Of a DNA stretch of 64,000 nt, positions 47,101 through 58,228 are shown one piece after another. This DNA comes from Populus alba (lineage: Eukaryota; Streptophyta; Magnoliopsida; Malpighiales; Salicaceae): positions 15,467,875-15,531,874 of the forward strand of contig NC_133300.1 in NCBI RefSeq assembly GCF_005239225.2, written 5' to 3'. Made by a program: the position numbers and the translations under genes. Under the pieces are notes generated by a model. It was given only the letters and a program-made list of their open reading frames with translations, had not been told where the DNA came from and did not search any database. How positions within the stretch are numbered: the first letter of the stretch is position 1; every line of letters starts with the position of its first letter.

Positions 47101-49217
47101 TTTGTATTTCTTTTTATCGTTTTCCTATATATGTATGATAGAAGTATCCATATTTCTTCTCCTTGTTTGATTGCAGAGTGCAGTTAATTTGAAAATCATC
47201 AATCTCAGCAAATCACTACACTTGACCAAGACTCCAGATTTTACTGGAATTCCAAATCTCGAGAGTCTGATTCTTGAAGGTTGTACAAGTTTGTTTGAGG
47301 TCCATCCATCACTCGGATATCACAAGAAGCTTCAATATGTGAATCTTATGGATTGCGAAAGTATTAGGATTCTTCCAAGCAACCTTGAAATGGAATCACT
47401 TAAAGTTTGCATTCTTGATGGATGCTCAAAACTTGAGAAGTTTCCAGATATAGTAGGAAACATGAACTGTTTGATGGTGCTTCATTTGGATGGGACAGGT
47501 ATTGAAGAACTGTCTTCATCAATTCATCATTTGATTGGCTTAGAAGTATTGAGCATGAAAACCTGTAAGAACCTTAAAAGCATTCCGAGTAGCATAGGTT
47601 GCTTGAAATCCCTTAAAAAACTTGATTTGTTTGGCTGCTCTGAACTTGAAAATATACCAGAGAATTTGGGAAAAGTTGAAAGTTTGGAGGAGTTTGATGC
47701 AAGTAGAACTTCAATAAAACAACTGCCAGCATCCATTTTTCTTTTAAAGAATCTTAAAGTATTATCTTTTGATGGATGCAAAAGAATAGCTGAGAGTCTC
47801 ACGGATCAAAGGTTGCCTTCTTTGTCGGGTCTGTGTTCTTTAGAAGTACTGGATTTATGTGCTTGCAATCTAAGAGAAGGGGCACTTCCTGAAGATATTG
47901 GCTGCTTATCTTCATTGAAGTCTTTAGATCTGAGCCGGAATAACTTTGTTAGCCTGCCTAGGAGCATAAATCAGCTTTCTGGACTTGAAATGCTTGCCTT
48001 GGAGGATTGCACGATGCTTGAATCATTGCCTGAGGTTTCATCTAGAGTTCTAACGGTATATTTGAATGGTTGTATAAGCCTAAAAGAAATTCCAGATCCG
48101 ATACAGCTAAACAGTTCCAGAAGATCAGAGTTCATATGTCTTAACTGCTGGGAATTGTACAATCATAATGGCCAAGATAGCATGGGGTTGATGATGCTTC
48201 AAAGATACCTCAAGGTGTTCTCTTAATCATACCCCAACCTTTTTGTATCTCTCTCCCTCTCCCTCTCCCTCTATCTATCTAACATTTTGGTTCTTCATGG
48301 TACAGGGTTTGTCTAATCCAAGACCTGGATTTGGTATCGTTGTTCCAGGAAATGAAATTCCAGGCTGGTTTAACTATCAAAGTAAGAGATCTTCAATTAG
48401 TGTGCAATTGCCTAGTTGTAGCATGGGGTTTGTTGCGTGTGTTGCATTCAGTGCAAATGCTGAAAGTCCTTCTCTTTTTTGTCATTTTAAAGTCAATGGA
48501 AGAGAGAATTATCCTACGCCGATGTGTATTAGTTGTAACTATATCAAAGTTCTGTCAAATCATATTTGGCTATTCTATCTATCTTTTGATCATCTTAAAG
48601 AGCTTAAAGAATGGAAGCATGAATCCTTTAGCAACATTGAGTTGACATTTCATTCTTTCCAGCCAGGAGTAAAGTTGAAGAATTGTGGTGTCTGTTTATT
48701 ATCTTCTGTATATATTAGACCACGACCATCTTCTGCCCATTTTATTGTTGCAAGTAAAGAAGCAGCTTCTTCATTTAAAACTTTTTTAGTTTTGTCTTCG
48801 TCGTACCATCAATGGAAGGCCATTGTTTTCCCTGGCATCAAAGTTGAAGATCGAGCCCAGAGATTCATTGTCCCAATCGGGAAGGAACCAGAGAAAGTAA
48901 TGGCAGTTAGATCAAGACTTTTTGAGGCCATTGAAGAATCAGGACTGTCAATTATTATATTTGCAAGAGATTGTGCTTCTTTACCTTGGTGCTTTGAAGA
49001 ACTTGTCAAGATTGTCGGATTCGTGGATGAGATGAGAACGAACATTGTGTTTCCAGTTTCTTGTGATGTTGAAGAATCAAAGATAGATGATCAAACAGAG
49101 AGTTACACAATTGTCTTTGATAAGATTGGAAAAAATCTTAGGGAAAACGAGGAGAAGGTACAAAGATGGCTGGATATTCTCAGTGAAGTTGAGATTTCAT
49201 CTGGATCCGAAAGGTAA
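41118..49217 (+). CDS. TIR-NBS-LRR immune receptor with a C-terminal partial TIR (five exons)
   Basis: Exons 41118-41623, 45597-46689, 46801-47076, 47177-48214, 48306-49217 join in frame (GT-AG) to about 1274 residues. TIR at 23-160 (DVFLSFKGKDTRNNF; WCLDEL with the NADase glutamate at about 96). NB-ARC: P-loop GMGGIGKTT 225-233, kinase-2 LLILDDVDD about 304, RNBS-B GSRIIITSRD, GLPLAL about 391, and MHN instead of MHD at about 493. Leucine-rich repeats occupy exons 3-4 (about 560-970). Exon 5 starts with a post-LRR jelly-roll/Ig-like domain (C-JID, VVPGNEIPGWFNYQ). It ends with a second, N-terminally truncated TIR (about 1176-1260; SIIIFARDCASLPWCFEEL). TNLs detect pathogen effectors, and their TIR makes NAD-derived signals that act through EDS1. 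The 4-kb intron 1 contains a duplicate TIR-exon tail and a hAT element. No stop or frameshift was seen, so it is probably functional. An extra 3' exon via the GTAATA at 49213 cannot be excluded. Confidence 0.88.
42327..42442 (+). pseudogene. Duplicated 3' tail of the TIR exon inside intron 1
   Basis: Encodes EHDQNFKENLEKV..WKDCLSTVTNLSGWDVRNR, nearly the same as the last 39 codons of exon 1, and ends at a usable donor (AG/GTAAATC). Its 5' end is cut off in AT-rich sequence with no acceptor in sight. It is a relic of exon duplication; the corresponding fragment in the other copy is 53987-54069. Confidence 0.85.
43375..43654. mobile_element. hAT-type MITE in TNL intron 1
   Basis: 280-bp element with termini TAGGGGTGA and TCACCTCTA and an 8-bp target repeat GTAAGCAG (43367-43374, 43655-43662). 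The interior is rich in AACCGAACCGAA and its complement. An 8-bp duplication with TAGGGGTG ends is typical of hAT. The same insertion is present in the paralogous intron (54969-55228), so it predates the duplication. Confidence 0.82.
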
Positions 49218-49811
49218 TAATTACTTCTTCTTTTGTGTGTGTGTAGCTCGACTTATCAACCACTTCTAGTAAATGAAACTGGGAATGCTGAAATATTGAC
49301 TTTCAAAACTTAATATTATTTTTTTTAGGTTTGTTATTTTTGCATGGGAAAAACATCGTGCAACGTTCAGTACATAAGTTTTTTTTTCCAAGGTAGATTA
49401 TGAATTTAAGAAAAATTAATATTAAACTCAGTTGAGTTTATGGTCTGGATTAAACCAATATGTTTTACTGTGGATGATATTATTTCCTTTATTTTTTTTA
49501 GGTTTGTTATAAATTCAAAGGGAGAAAAATATTGAACCGATTGAGGTTTTTATTTAAAGATTGATTTTTTTATAGTGTTGTGCATTTTTAATTTTTGAAT
49601 ATTTTTTTAAAATTGAATATAAATTTAAGAGAAAAAAAATTATTGAACTTTGTTGAATTCATGGTCCGGGTCACATATTAATTTTTTTTTAAAAGTTTAA
49701 GGAAAAAAGTATTGAACCTAGTTGAGTTCATGAACTGAGGTGCGGGTTTAACGAGTTAAGTCACAATAACCGGACAATTATTTTTTTTTCTAATGTTGCT
49801 TTGTTTTCCTG

Positions 49812-49842
<31 letters not shown>

Positions 49843-51670
49843 CATTTTTTAGATAATTTTCAATTTATATTTCAATTAATATCACTCATCTGTGATTTGT
49901 TTTGTTTATTTAACCTTTTTTTTTAATATAAATTGTTTTTTGATGGTGTTCTATGTATTTGTTTTTAAATGTTGAATATAAATTTAAGAGAGAATAATAT
50001 AGAGTCCGGTTGAGTTTATGGTTTGGGTCACATGTTTAATTTCTTTTTTGTTAAAAAATGAATACGAATTTAAAGGGAAAACAATATTGAACCCGGTTGA
50101 GTTTATGTTTCGGGTCACAGATTTAACGAGTTAAGCCACAACAACAAAACAATGTTTTTTTTTTCTTTTCTCATATTGCTTTTTTTACGGATATTTGTTT
50201 TATATATCTTTTTTAAAATATGATTTAAATTTATGTTTCAATTAATATTCCTCATCTGTGATTATTTTTTTGTTTGTTTATTTATTTTTGGATAGATATT
50301 GTTTTTTATGGTGTTGTTTGTTTTTAATTTTTTAAAAAACTTATTATGATTCATCAATAATTTTTTTTATCTTTTTGTATAAAAAAACTTTATTTTAAAA
50401 AATAAAAAAATATTTTTTTTTAGATAACATAATCTGTACAACAACCTTGCATAATATTTTTTTCTATTTTTTTTATTTAATCAATTTAATACTTGTGTTT
50501 TTTTAATATTATTTGATTGAATCAAAAAAATTAATTTTAATAAATAAATTTAAAAACTATACATGTATAAATGTTCCGTTTATTAAACACATTTGAAATT
50601 TTAATTTTATTTTTAGCTATCGTTAATATATTATTATTATTATTAATTTACATAGTTATCAATTTTTGATTATATATATGTATGAGCTTTTTAATTTACA
50701 GTTTAAATTTTTTTTATGTATAAAATTGCATCGAAAAAACATGCATGCACAACGGTTTTGTAAGAAAAAAAAATATCTGGCATGTAAAAGAGCGTCATCT
50801 TATTTTTTTTCACAAACATCTTGCAACAAAAAAAAAAGAGGTTAGTGGGCGTGGGCCGTAACAAAATTCAGCAATTGGACTGGCTTGACTTATTAGTCCC
50901 AACACCGCCTGACGTTTACTTCTTCTTTTTTTTCCTTTTATATGATTATTTTTAAATTTATATTTAGATTAACATCCCTTCTTTTTTTATATGTTGTATA
51001 GAGATCTTTTTTTGAAATGATTGTTATTTTTCAGTTATACATTTAATTTTTGAGAAAAATTTTATAATTCATTTATAATTTTTTTTTATATAGATGAACT
51101 TTATTCTTGAAAATAAAAATTTTTATTTTCAAATAATATTTCTAATATGTGAAGCCTTGCATATTATTTATTTTATTTTATTGTATTCAATCAATTTAAT
51201 GTGTATGTTTATTTTTATTATCGTTTGATTGAATAAAAAACTTGTTTTAATTAATAAATTTAGTAAATACAATCGCATAAAATATCTTGTCTTTCAAAAT
51301 TAAATATCCTAATCTACACTTGTTTCTCGATTTTTCCACTTTTATTTTTAGTTATATTTTATAGTTGATTAATAAATTTAGTAAATACAATCGCGTAAAT
51401 ATCTTGTCTTTCAAAATTAAATATCCTAATCTACACTTGTTTCTTGATTTTTTCTACTTTTATTTTTAGTTATAGTTTATAGTTTTTTTTTTTTACTTAT
51501 TAATGCACATAATTTTTTATTTATTTGATTATATTTATGCATTTTTTTTAATTTTGACTTAGAATTATTTAAATACAAAAACATGTTGAAAAACTATATC
51601 TATAAAATTTTTATTAAAATTTCTATTTAACACCCAACAAAACATGTAACATCGATTCAATGTACATTTT
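49218..51670 (+). other. AT-rich region downstream of the TNL gene, no gene seen
   Basis: Contains at least five degenerate copies of a phrase of the type AATTTAAGAGAAAA..ATTGAAC..GGTTGAGTTTATGG..GGGTCACA (about 49390, 49510, 49620, 49690, 49985, 50065), a decayed dispersed repeat. A TA microsatellite lies at 49819-49842. A 118-bp tandem duplication starts at 51251. Confidence 0.55.
51251..51486 (+). repeat. 118-bp tandem duplication
   Basis: TTAATAAATTTAGTAAATAC starts at 51251 and again at 51369. The two units, each running to TTTTTAGTTATA..TTATAG, are nearly identical, so the duplication is recent. Confidence 0.9.
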
Positions 51671-51674
51671 TACT

Positions 51675-52066
51675 ATACCTGAGCAGCAGCAAGTGCTCGA
51701 GGGAGCTGGAGGAGCAGGTGCTCGAGCTGGAGGAGCAGATGCTCGAGCTGGAGGAGCAGGTGCTCGAGCTGCATGAGCAGGTGTCGGAGGAGCAGCGGCA
51801 GGTGCTCCAGCAGCAGGTGCTCTATCTGCAGTGGCGGCAGGAGCAGCACCTCGGTGAGCAGCTGCAGCAGGTGCTCAATAAAGTGAGCCAGCACCCGCGG
51901 GGGCAGGTGTTCCAACAGCTGCAGGGGCAGGTGTTGTGGCAGCAGGAGGAGCAGATTCTGCGGAGGTTGCGGCAGCTGGAGCGGCAGGTGCTCCGGCGAC
52001 CGCGACAGCAACTGCGGCAGGTGCTTCAGCAGCAACAACAGCCCCCTGGGTTTTGGTTAGGAATTT
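51675..52066. repeat. GC-rich island of AGCAGGTGC repeats, open in frames on both strands
   Basis: A ~390-bp GC-rich block in AT-rich DNA, built from the 9-mer AGCAGGTGC (GCACCTGCT on the other strand), with a 21-bp higher-order unit at 51705-51770. On the plus strand 51718-52068 reads as Leu/Glu/Gln heptads (LELEEQV, LQQQVL), a coiled-coil-like frame. On the minus strand one frame reads as Ala-Pro repeats (APAPPA, TPAPAA) like an arabinogalactan-type protein, starting at ATG 52135 and broken by one TGA near 51873. No signal peptide, intron or homologous domain decides which, if either, is coding. I favour a decayed Ala-Pro-rich gene or a pure minisatellite. Confidence 0.55.
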
Positions 52067-52164
52067 AACTTGCTTTAGCTTGAAGATCTTCGCCAGTTTT
52101 TGCTCATGGTTTTGGTTTGGGGTAATTAGATTCACATTTTACTATGTATGGATTTTCTTCTTAA

Positions 52165-53986
52165 ATTTACGATAATCCCATGTTTGTGGATGGAAGGATT
52201 GTTTCCATATTAAAACTTTTACATGGCGGAAAGCCCGTGATTTGGAAAATTTCAACCATTATTTTGGAATCGCTAGTCTGTCTATTTTTTTAACTCTGGT
52301 TTTGGGTGTATATGTTAGATTTAAATTAAAAACAATATATATTTCTAAAAGATAAAACCAATAATTTCTCATTAATATCAAATTTTTTTTCATCAATTTC
52401 ATTCAAAATTCTTTGAAATTAATTTTTTATTTATATATAATTAATTTGAAGTATTTTAATATTTCATGTTATAATTAATATTCATGCACAAAAATATTTT
52501 TCAACAAAATCTTAACTCATTAATTTAATTTTTGATTAAAATTTAAATATAATAACTACGTTTTTAAAACTAATTTCTCCTAACTATTAAAGAATCAATT
52601 CAATTCAATAGTTTAAAGCTGTTAGGTGGGGTCTCAAGATATTATTTATATTATTCTCAAACACTCCTTTCAAGTAGAAGCATTTTAGGTTTAAATTTAC
52701 ATAAAGCCACATTACCTTGTATTTAATTTTTATTAAGTAAATGAGGATGATAAGATTTGAACTCGTAACCGTTTGGTCATCAAGACTTTAATATAATAAC
52801 AAAAAACAAATTTAACTCGATGGCTTAAACTATTAAGTGAGATTTCAAGATATGATTTATATTATTTTCTAATACCAACATTATACATTTAACATTCAAA
52901 ATACATGAAAATTGATCTTACATGCGACCGAGCTGTATTCATGCATTCTAATCATTCTAAACAATTCTCACGGTTCTTTATTTTATTTCATCCCCCAAGT
53001 TAGCTAGCTGCTGTCAAAACCCTGAAATATTGGAAATTAAAGTTTGCTGGTAGTAATTTTAGGTTATATCTTTGGTGAACATCTTGGATTTAATTTGCCA
53101 AATTCTCAGTTATTCTTAAATATTTGTTTTTTGATACAATGAATGAATTAAAGAGTTTTTCAATTTTCCTTCTTTTGAAAATGATTTGTAAATAAGCTGA
53201 ATGTTTTTTTCTTCTCTATATTTGTGGTTTGATTATTATTATTTCAAAATAAAAAAAACAGAGAAAATATATGGATATATAATTTATGTTTTAGATTTTA
53301 TATATTTCCTTCTATTTTTTAGTTAAATATATTTTTATTTTTTCACTAAACAAACACAACATACATGTAAATATAATTATGAATACAAAAATATCTTTAC
53401 TCTAATAAAAAAATTAATTTAGTAACAATTGTTTTTATAAGCCTGACAAATTGTCGCTTTGGTAGGCATGCTTTTCAATAGAATATGAATTTCGGAAGGT
53501 ATTTTTTTTAGTAATTAATAAACTTCTATAATTTTCTCTTAGATGCACCAACAATTTTTATTATTAATAGCTTTATATTTACAACTATATAAACACATAA
53601 TTATTAATATATATAATCACTTACTCCAAAAATTGGACTTGCTTCGTTTGTAACTGGTTTGAGACAAAAATAATAAAATTTAATTCTCCATTCCTAATTA
53701 TGCTCTGCACATTACAAACAATAAAGATTAATAAAATTTATATGCCAAAATTATTTTTCTTTGTTATTTCAAATTGGCCCAACTTTATCTGAAGAATTTA
53801 TAACTCCAAGCCCTTGGAAACTTTTGAGATTATACAAATGCCCCTTCATGTCCTAGATTCATGGCAACACAAGTAGTGAAAAGAGAGAAACCCCAAAGAA
53901 GGTTTATGCAGGGTTTAAGGCGGCCGGTATACTAATACCACAACCGTACCCTCTCTGGGAACTCATTTCCTTTCTCAAATTGCATT
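52165..53986 (+). repeat. Segmental duplication copy C: upstream part of the RPOT segment, truncated
   Basis: Matches copy A in order across three of copy A's insertions: 52174 onward matches 10384-10766, 52940-53092 matches 14246 and 15490-15545, and 53092-53500 matches 20615-20815. The leader CCCCAAAGAAGG..TTTCTCAAATTGCAT (about 53893-53985) then matches 20838-20925. It carries none of copy A's transposons. It stops in the leader, before the RPOT start codon, where TIR-exon sequence begins. Confidence 0.8.
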
Positions 53987-54069
53987 CTGGAAAATTTGGA
54001 GAAGGTTCAGATCTGGAAAGATTGTCTCTCTACGGTGACCAATCTATCAGGCTGGGACGTACGGAATAG
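53987..54069 (+). pseudogene. TIR-exon tail of the second TNL copy, fused to the RPOT leader
   Basis: Encodes ENLEKVQIWKDC-like sequence through SGWDVRNR and ends at the donor AG/GTAAATC. It is the counterpart of 42327-42442, but about 36 bases shorter at its 5' end. The base before it belongs to RPOT copy C, so this is a recombination junction. The main TIR exon is absent upstream. Confidence 0.82.
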
Positions 54070-54968
54070 GTAAATCATCTATCAATCTAACATAGCTTAT
54101 TCTCAAATCCTCCCTGTATTGTTTCAATGATGATCATAGCTTCTTTTTTTTTCAATGATTAATTATCGAAATAATCACAATACAACAAGAGTTTCAAAAC
54201 TAATTCGAGTAAATAATTATTAGTATATCTTTTTGATTCATTAAATAGCATTTTAATGACCCTTTTGTCTATGATCAACCTAATTTTTTCTTTAGTTTTG
54301 ACTTTTAAAATAAAAGAGGAATACGTCTCAAATCTCAATCGTCACAATTTTTATAAAATAAAAATTGAAAACAAATTAAAAAAATTCTTGAACTTTTGCT
54401 AATTTCTATTATTTAATAAATCGAATAATAAAATTTCAATTATCTAAATTGAATTTATTGAGGCATCTTTAGAAAAAGTCAATATTACAAAGACATTTTT
54501 AGTATCATTAGAATATTTTTTTCCTATTGTATTATAGAATAATAAAGATAACTTTATCGATTGTAGTAACAAAAAATTAAAATCCTTGAGAAATGTCTTT
54601 GATTTACTAATGGATTGTAACCATGAATTTACTACTTAGGAATAATATGGTCTTTTTATAAGGGCCATTAGTCATTATAGAATTGATAGGGGTAGTTAGG
54701 TTTTCTTTTTACAGTATAATTACTTAGTTGCTTTTAAAAGCAAAAATAAATAAATTAGCTATAGGGGTTTTTTTAAGATTTTTCACTTTTCAGGGTGCAA
54801 TAAAATAACTTTATTTCCTTTTAAAATAAAAATACTTACCTTGTCTTCAAGGGCTTATTCATGCTTTTGTTTTTTTATTTTTTTTTTTTGTGATAAAAAA
54901 AGAAGAAAAGTGGTTGGCTTGTTTGTAGAATGCACAAGCAAGTAAGTTGTTTTGCCTTATGTAAGCAG

Positions 54969-55228
54969 TAGGGGTGAGCAAAAAAACTGAAAAATCGATT
55001 AAACCAAGAAAATAAAAAAAAACCCGAAAAAACTGAACTGTGAAAAAAAACCGATTAAAATTTTTAAAAAGCTGATCGGTTTGGTCTAGTTTCGGTTTTT
55101 TAAGCCTAGAACCAAAAAAATCAAACCGAATCGAACCCAAACCGAAAAAACTAAGCCAAACCGGAAAAATTTTGATTTGGTTACTTTTTTTTGATAAAAA
55201 CGAACCGAACCGAAAATTATCACCCCTA
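54969..55228. mobile_element. hAT-type MITE, paralogous copy
   Basis: Termini TAGGGGTGA and TCACCCCTA with flanks GTAAGCAG and ATAAGCAG (one changed base in the 8-bp target repeat). Same insertion site as 43375-43654. The 3' terminus here is the better preserved of the two. Confidence 0.8.
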
Positions 55229-57005
55229 ATAAGCAGCACGAGCAATGGCTTATGACACCCCAAAAAGACCTTCATTGATATTTATTGATTCACCACGACA
55301 TGACCTACCTCCCTTTGGTGGTATGTGTGAAGTAATTCTTTTTGGTTTGGCACCAAATGGCTTTATTTTCTTTTCTTTTCTTTTGTCTTTATACTTGAAT
55401 TCTGCATCCGACCTTCTAAACTTGTATAGTAACCCTTCAATTTGGTTTTTTTTTTTTTTTTTTCATATTTGGTTTTTTTCTTTAAATCGATATTTTTTTA
55501 TTTGAATTATTTTTTAGAATTGAAATTTGTTTTTAATTTTATACTTTTTAATTTTTTAATTTATTAGATTTGATTCTCATTCTTTTGATTACTATTTATT
55601 TTATGTGAGATTATTTTTAATTTTTTGGTGATTTCATCCTTCATTTTTTATTGTTATGTTTTTTTACCTTGGCAACTTTTAAAAATTGATATATATATAT
55701 ATATATTATTTTTTATTTCATACTTTAACATTGAATTAAGCTTTTTTGGTTAAGTCTGAATTTAGTATTTAACGGATTGAGAATTAGGGACATGTTTAGG
55801 AGATTTGTCTAGGTTTGTTTTTTTTTTTTAAGCTCATGTTTTTTTTTTTCTAGTTTCATCTTTCAATATTTAATTTAATCAGAGACTAGGCTCTATTAAT
55901 TTTTTTATATTTCTTTCTATAAGATTTTTAAATAATTTTAAAAAAATAATCATGTTATCTTAAGTCTTTTTATTTCTCGCTATTTTTTTTAAAATCCTTT
56001 TTTTTTAATTGAATTTCTTTTTTTTGATGTTTAGCTTTTAATATTTGGTTGATTGAAATTAGGCTCTATTTTATTTTGATATGGGTTCCATGGACTTTTC
56101 ACGGATTTGAGCTTCGGATCGCGAATTTCACAAGTTAACCATAGTTACTCCAGTTAGATCTACTGTGTTGTCGTCACAATTAATATATTTTAAATAAATA
56201 TATCATCCAATATATTATTATCTTAATATTTTTAAAAGTGTTTTTCTAGAATGTATTGAATTTTTTACTTTCAAATACTAATATTTTTTTAAAGGTTAGA
56301 AAAAAATAATCCACTTGAGGCCAAAAATCTAGTTAAAGATCTACATATCAAAGTAAAGTTTTCAACAACTGGCAACTTATCATTAGTTTTTAAGGTATGA
56401 CAGATTATAAGCTACATGAATTTTTCCCATGAAAAAAATCATTTCTCAAAATACTATAGGTGGGAAAAAACTTTTCAAACTAGCACGGTTTCATCAATTG
56501 CATAGGTCTCACTTAGGCAACTTCACACATGCAGGTCTCACATGTCAAAACAATCTTCTTCTTTTCTTTGTTGGGTTGGTCCCTTGGTTTTTATATTAAT
56601 GAAATGATCATTACATTGAAATTAATTTTAAGATTGTATAAAAATTGAAAGACCAAATAAAAGATTAAATAGAGAAGAAAGACGAAGAAATGCGTTGTGA
56701 AAATTTAAGTTGTGAGAAGCATATGTGATATCAGTGCATGTCAAGGTGTGTGGATTGGATTTGCGCAACCACTTAAACTATGTTAGTTTGAGAAATTTTT
56801 AAGGACTATGCTAATATGGGAAAAAACTTAAAAATTAATAAATTTAAAGCTATTTTTTAAAAGTTAATGATGCAAGATAATTGAAATTTTTGTTAAAAAT
56901 AATTATAAAAATAACTTAGTTGTTGTGAAAAAATATGCTAGAAGTCCATTTGCTTCTTTAGTAACTGTGTGATTCTATAGGCAATAAGATAGCTATTGTT
57001 ATGAT

Positions 57006-58012
57006 CATGGTTGTTAAAATCGCGTTTTAACTCGTAAAATCGTACAATTTTACGAGTCAAAACATGCATTATGGGTTGAATCGTTGAAAAAATAAAAAAT
57101 GGATAAAATCAGGTTGAAATCAGGTAAAATCGCAAAAATCAAATGAAATCGCGCAAAATCACGATTTCAGGATCGATTTTGTGATTTTGAAAGAAAGAAG
57201 GAACACCCGTGGTCTGGTCTTGGGGTGGGCACCTTTTCTCTTAGAAAGCATGGGGCCCTGTGTCCCTTATGCTGTCTGCTTCCTGCAATGGGCATCCTCC
57301 AAGTGTTTCTTCTCCTCTTTTTCTTTTTAAAGCTCTCTTTTCACCTAGGGAGAGGCAAAACTCTCCTGGACAAATGGCAAAAGTGTGGCTGATACGACAA
57401 GTTGTGACAGGATGCATGATTGCATCAAAATAGTGCTGCTTGTTATCATTTAAAACCTAAAAAAATAACAACAAAATGTTCTCCAATCCCTTTCTACGAC
57501 ATCTTTTGGCATTGCAATTCACCTGTTCTTTTCATTTTTTTTTTTAAAATTTAAATTAATATTTTATTATTATTTTGATTTGCCAACCTTCACCAACTCA
57601 TAAAACAAGCTCCATGTCTCTGGCTTACAAACACAATTTGAACTAAAACCTCCACCCTGAAATTCGCATGCATGATTGCATTCCCCTCCTCCGGGAATAA
57701 CAAATTCTGAAATTAAAAAAGGTAGCAAGAACTTTAAGTTCAAAGTTCTACTCGTCAGATATATATAGATATAAACTAATAAAAAAAAAATACTTTTTAA
57801 GTATCTTAAACGACCCTATGTATGAAATTTTATTTGAAACATGTTTTTTAAGGTGCTTGAACTATGTATAAATTTTTATTTGAAACATGAATTTTTTTTA
57901 ATGTATTTTAAAATTCTTTACGATTTTTTTACGATTTTACGATCCGTTTTTACGATCCGAGTTTGTGAACGACTTTCCGTTTTGTGTTAAAATCGCGATT
58001 TTAACAACCTTG
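57006..58012. mobile_element. Non-autonomous hAT-like element, 1.0 kb, only in the second TNL copy
   Basis: Termini CATGGTTGTTAAAATCGCG and (reverse-complemented) CAAGGTTGTTAAAATCGCG, flanked by the exact 8-bp repeat GTTATGAT (56998-57005, 58013-58020). The intact paralogue has one copy of this site with one changed base (GTTAGGAT, about 45381). No transposase is encoded. The centre (about 57190-57420) is less AT-rich and might be captured sequence; no coding frame is evident. Confidence 0.82.
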
Positions 58013-58228
58013 GTTATGATCATTCTTAGCATCAATACAATCCTAGTTCCTTTTTCAGTTTATTCTTTCCTTTTCCTCTCTGTTCTTTCTCAAAGGTTGG
58101 TGTATTAATTTCCGGCTAACAACCATACATTTTCGAGCTAAAATATGCTAATATTTATTTTTCCATTATCACTATCTGATTTGATTTCTACACACTGCAT
58201 GATAAATGTTTTGCACCCTCCTATGCAG

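Larger units (their letters stand above)
54070..58228 (+). other. Intron-like region before the TNL pseudogene
   Basis: Parallel to 42443-45596 of the intact gene. It differs by numerous small indels, extra T/A-rich sequence near 55685-55770 and a 1-kb hAT insertion near its 3' end. No gene is seen; open frames on either strand are in low-complexity sequence. Confidence 0.7.

Noticed and set aside
54859..55275. 138-codon minus-strand frame in the intron before the TNL pseudogene
   Set aside because: It spans the hAT MITE and poly-T sequence, and the homologous intron at 43477-43701 does not keep the same frame.
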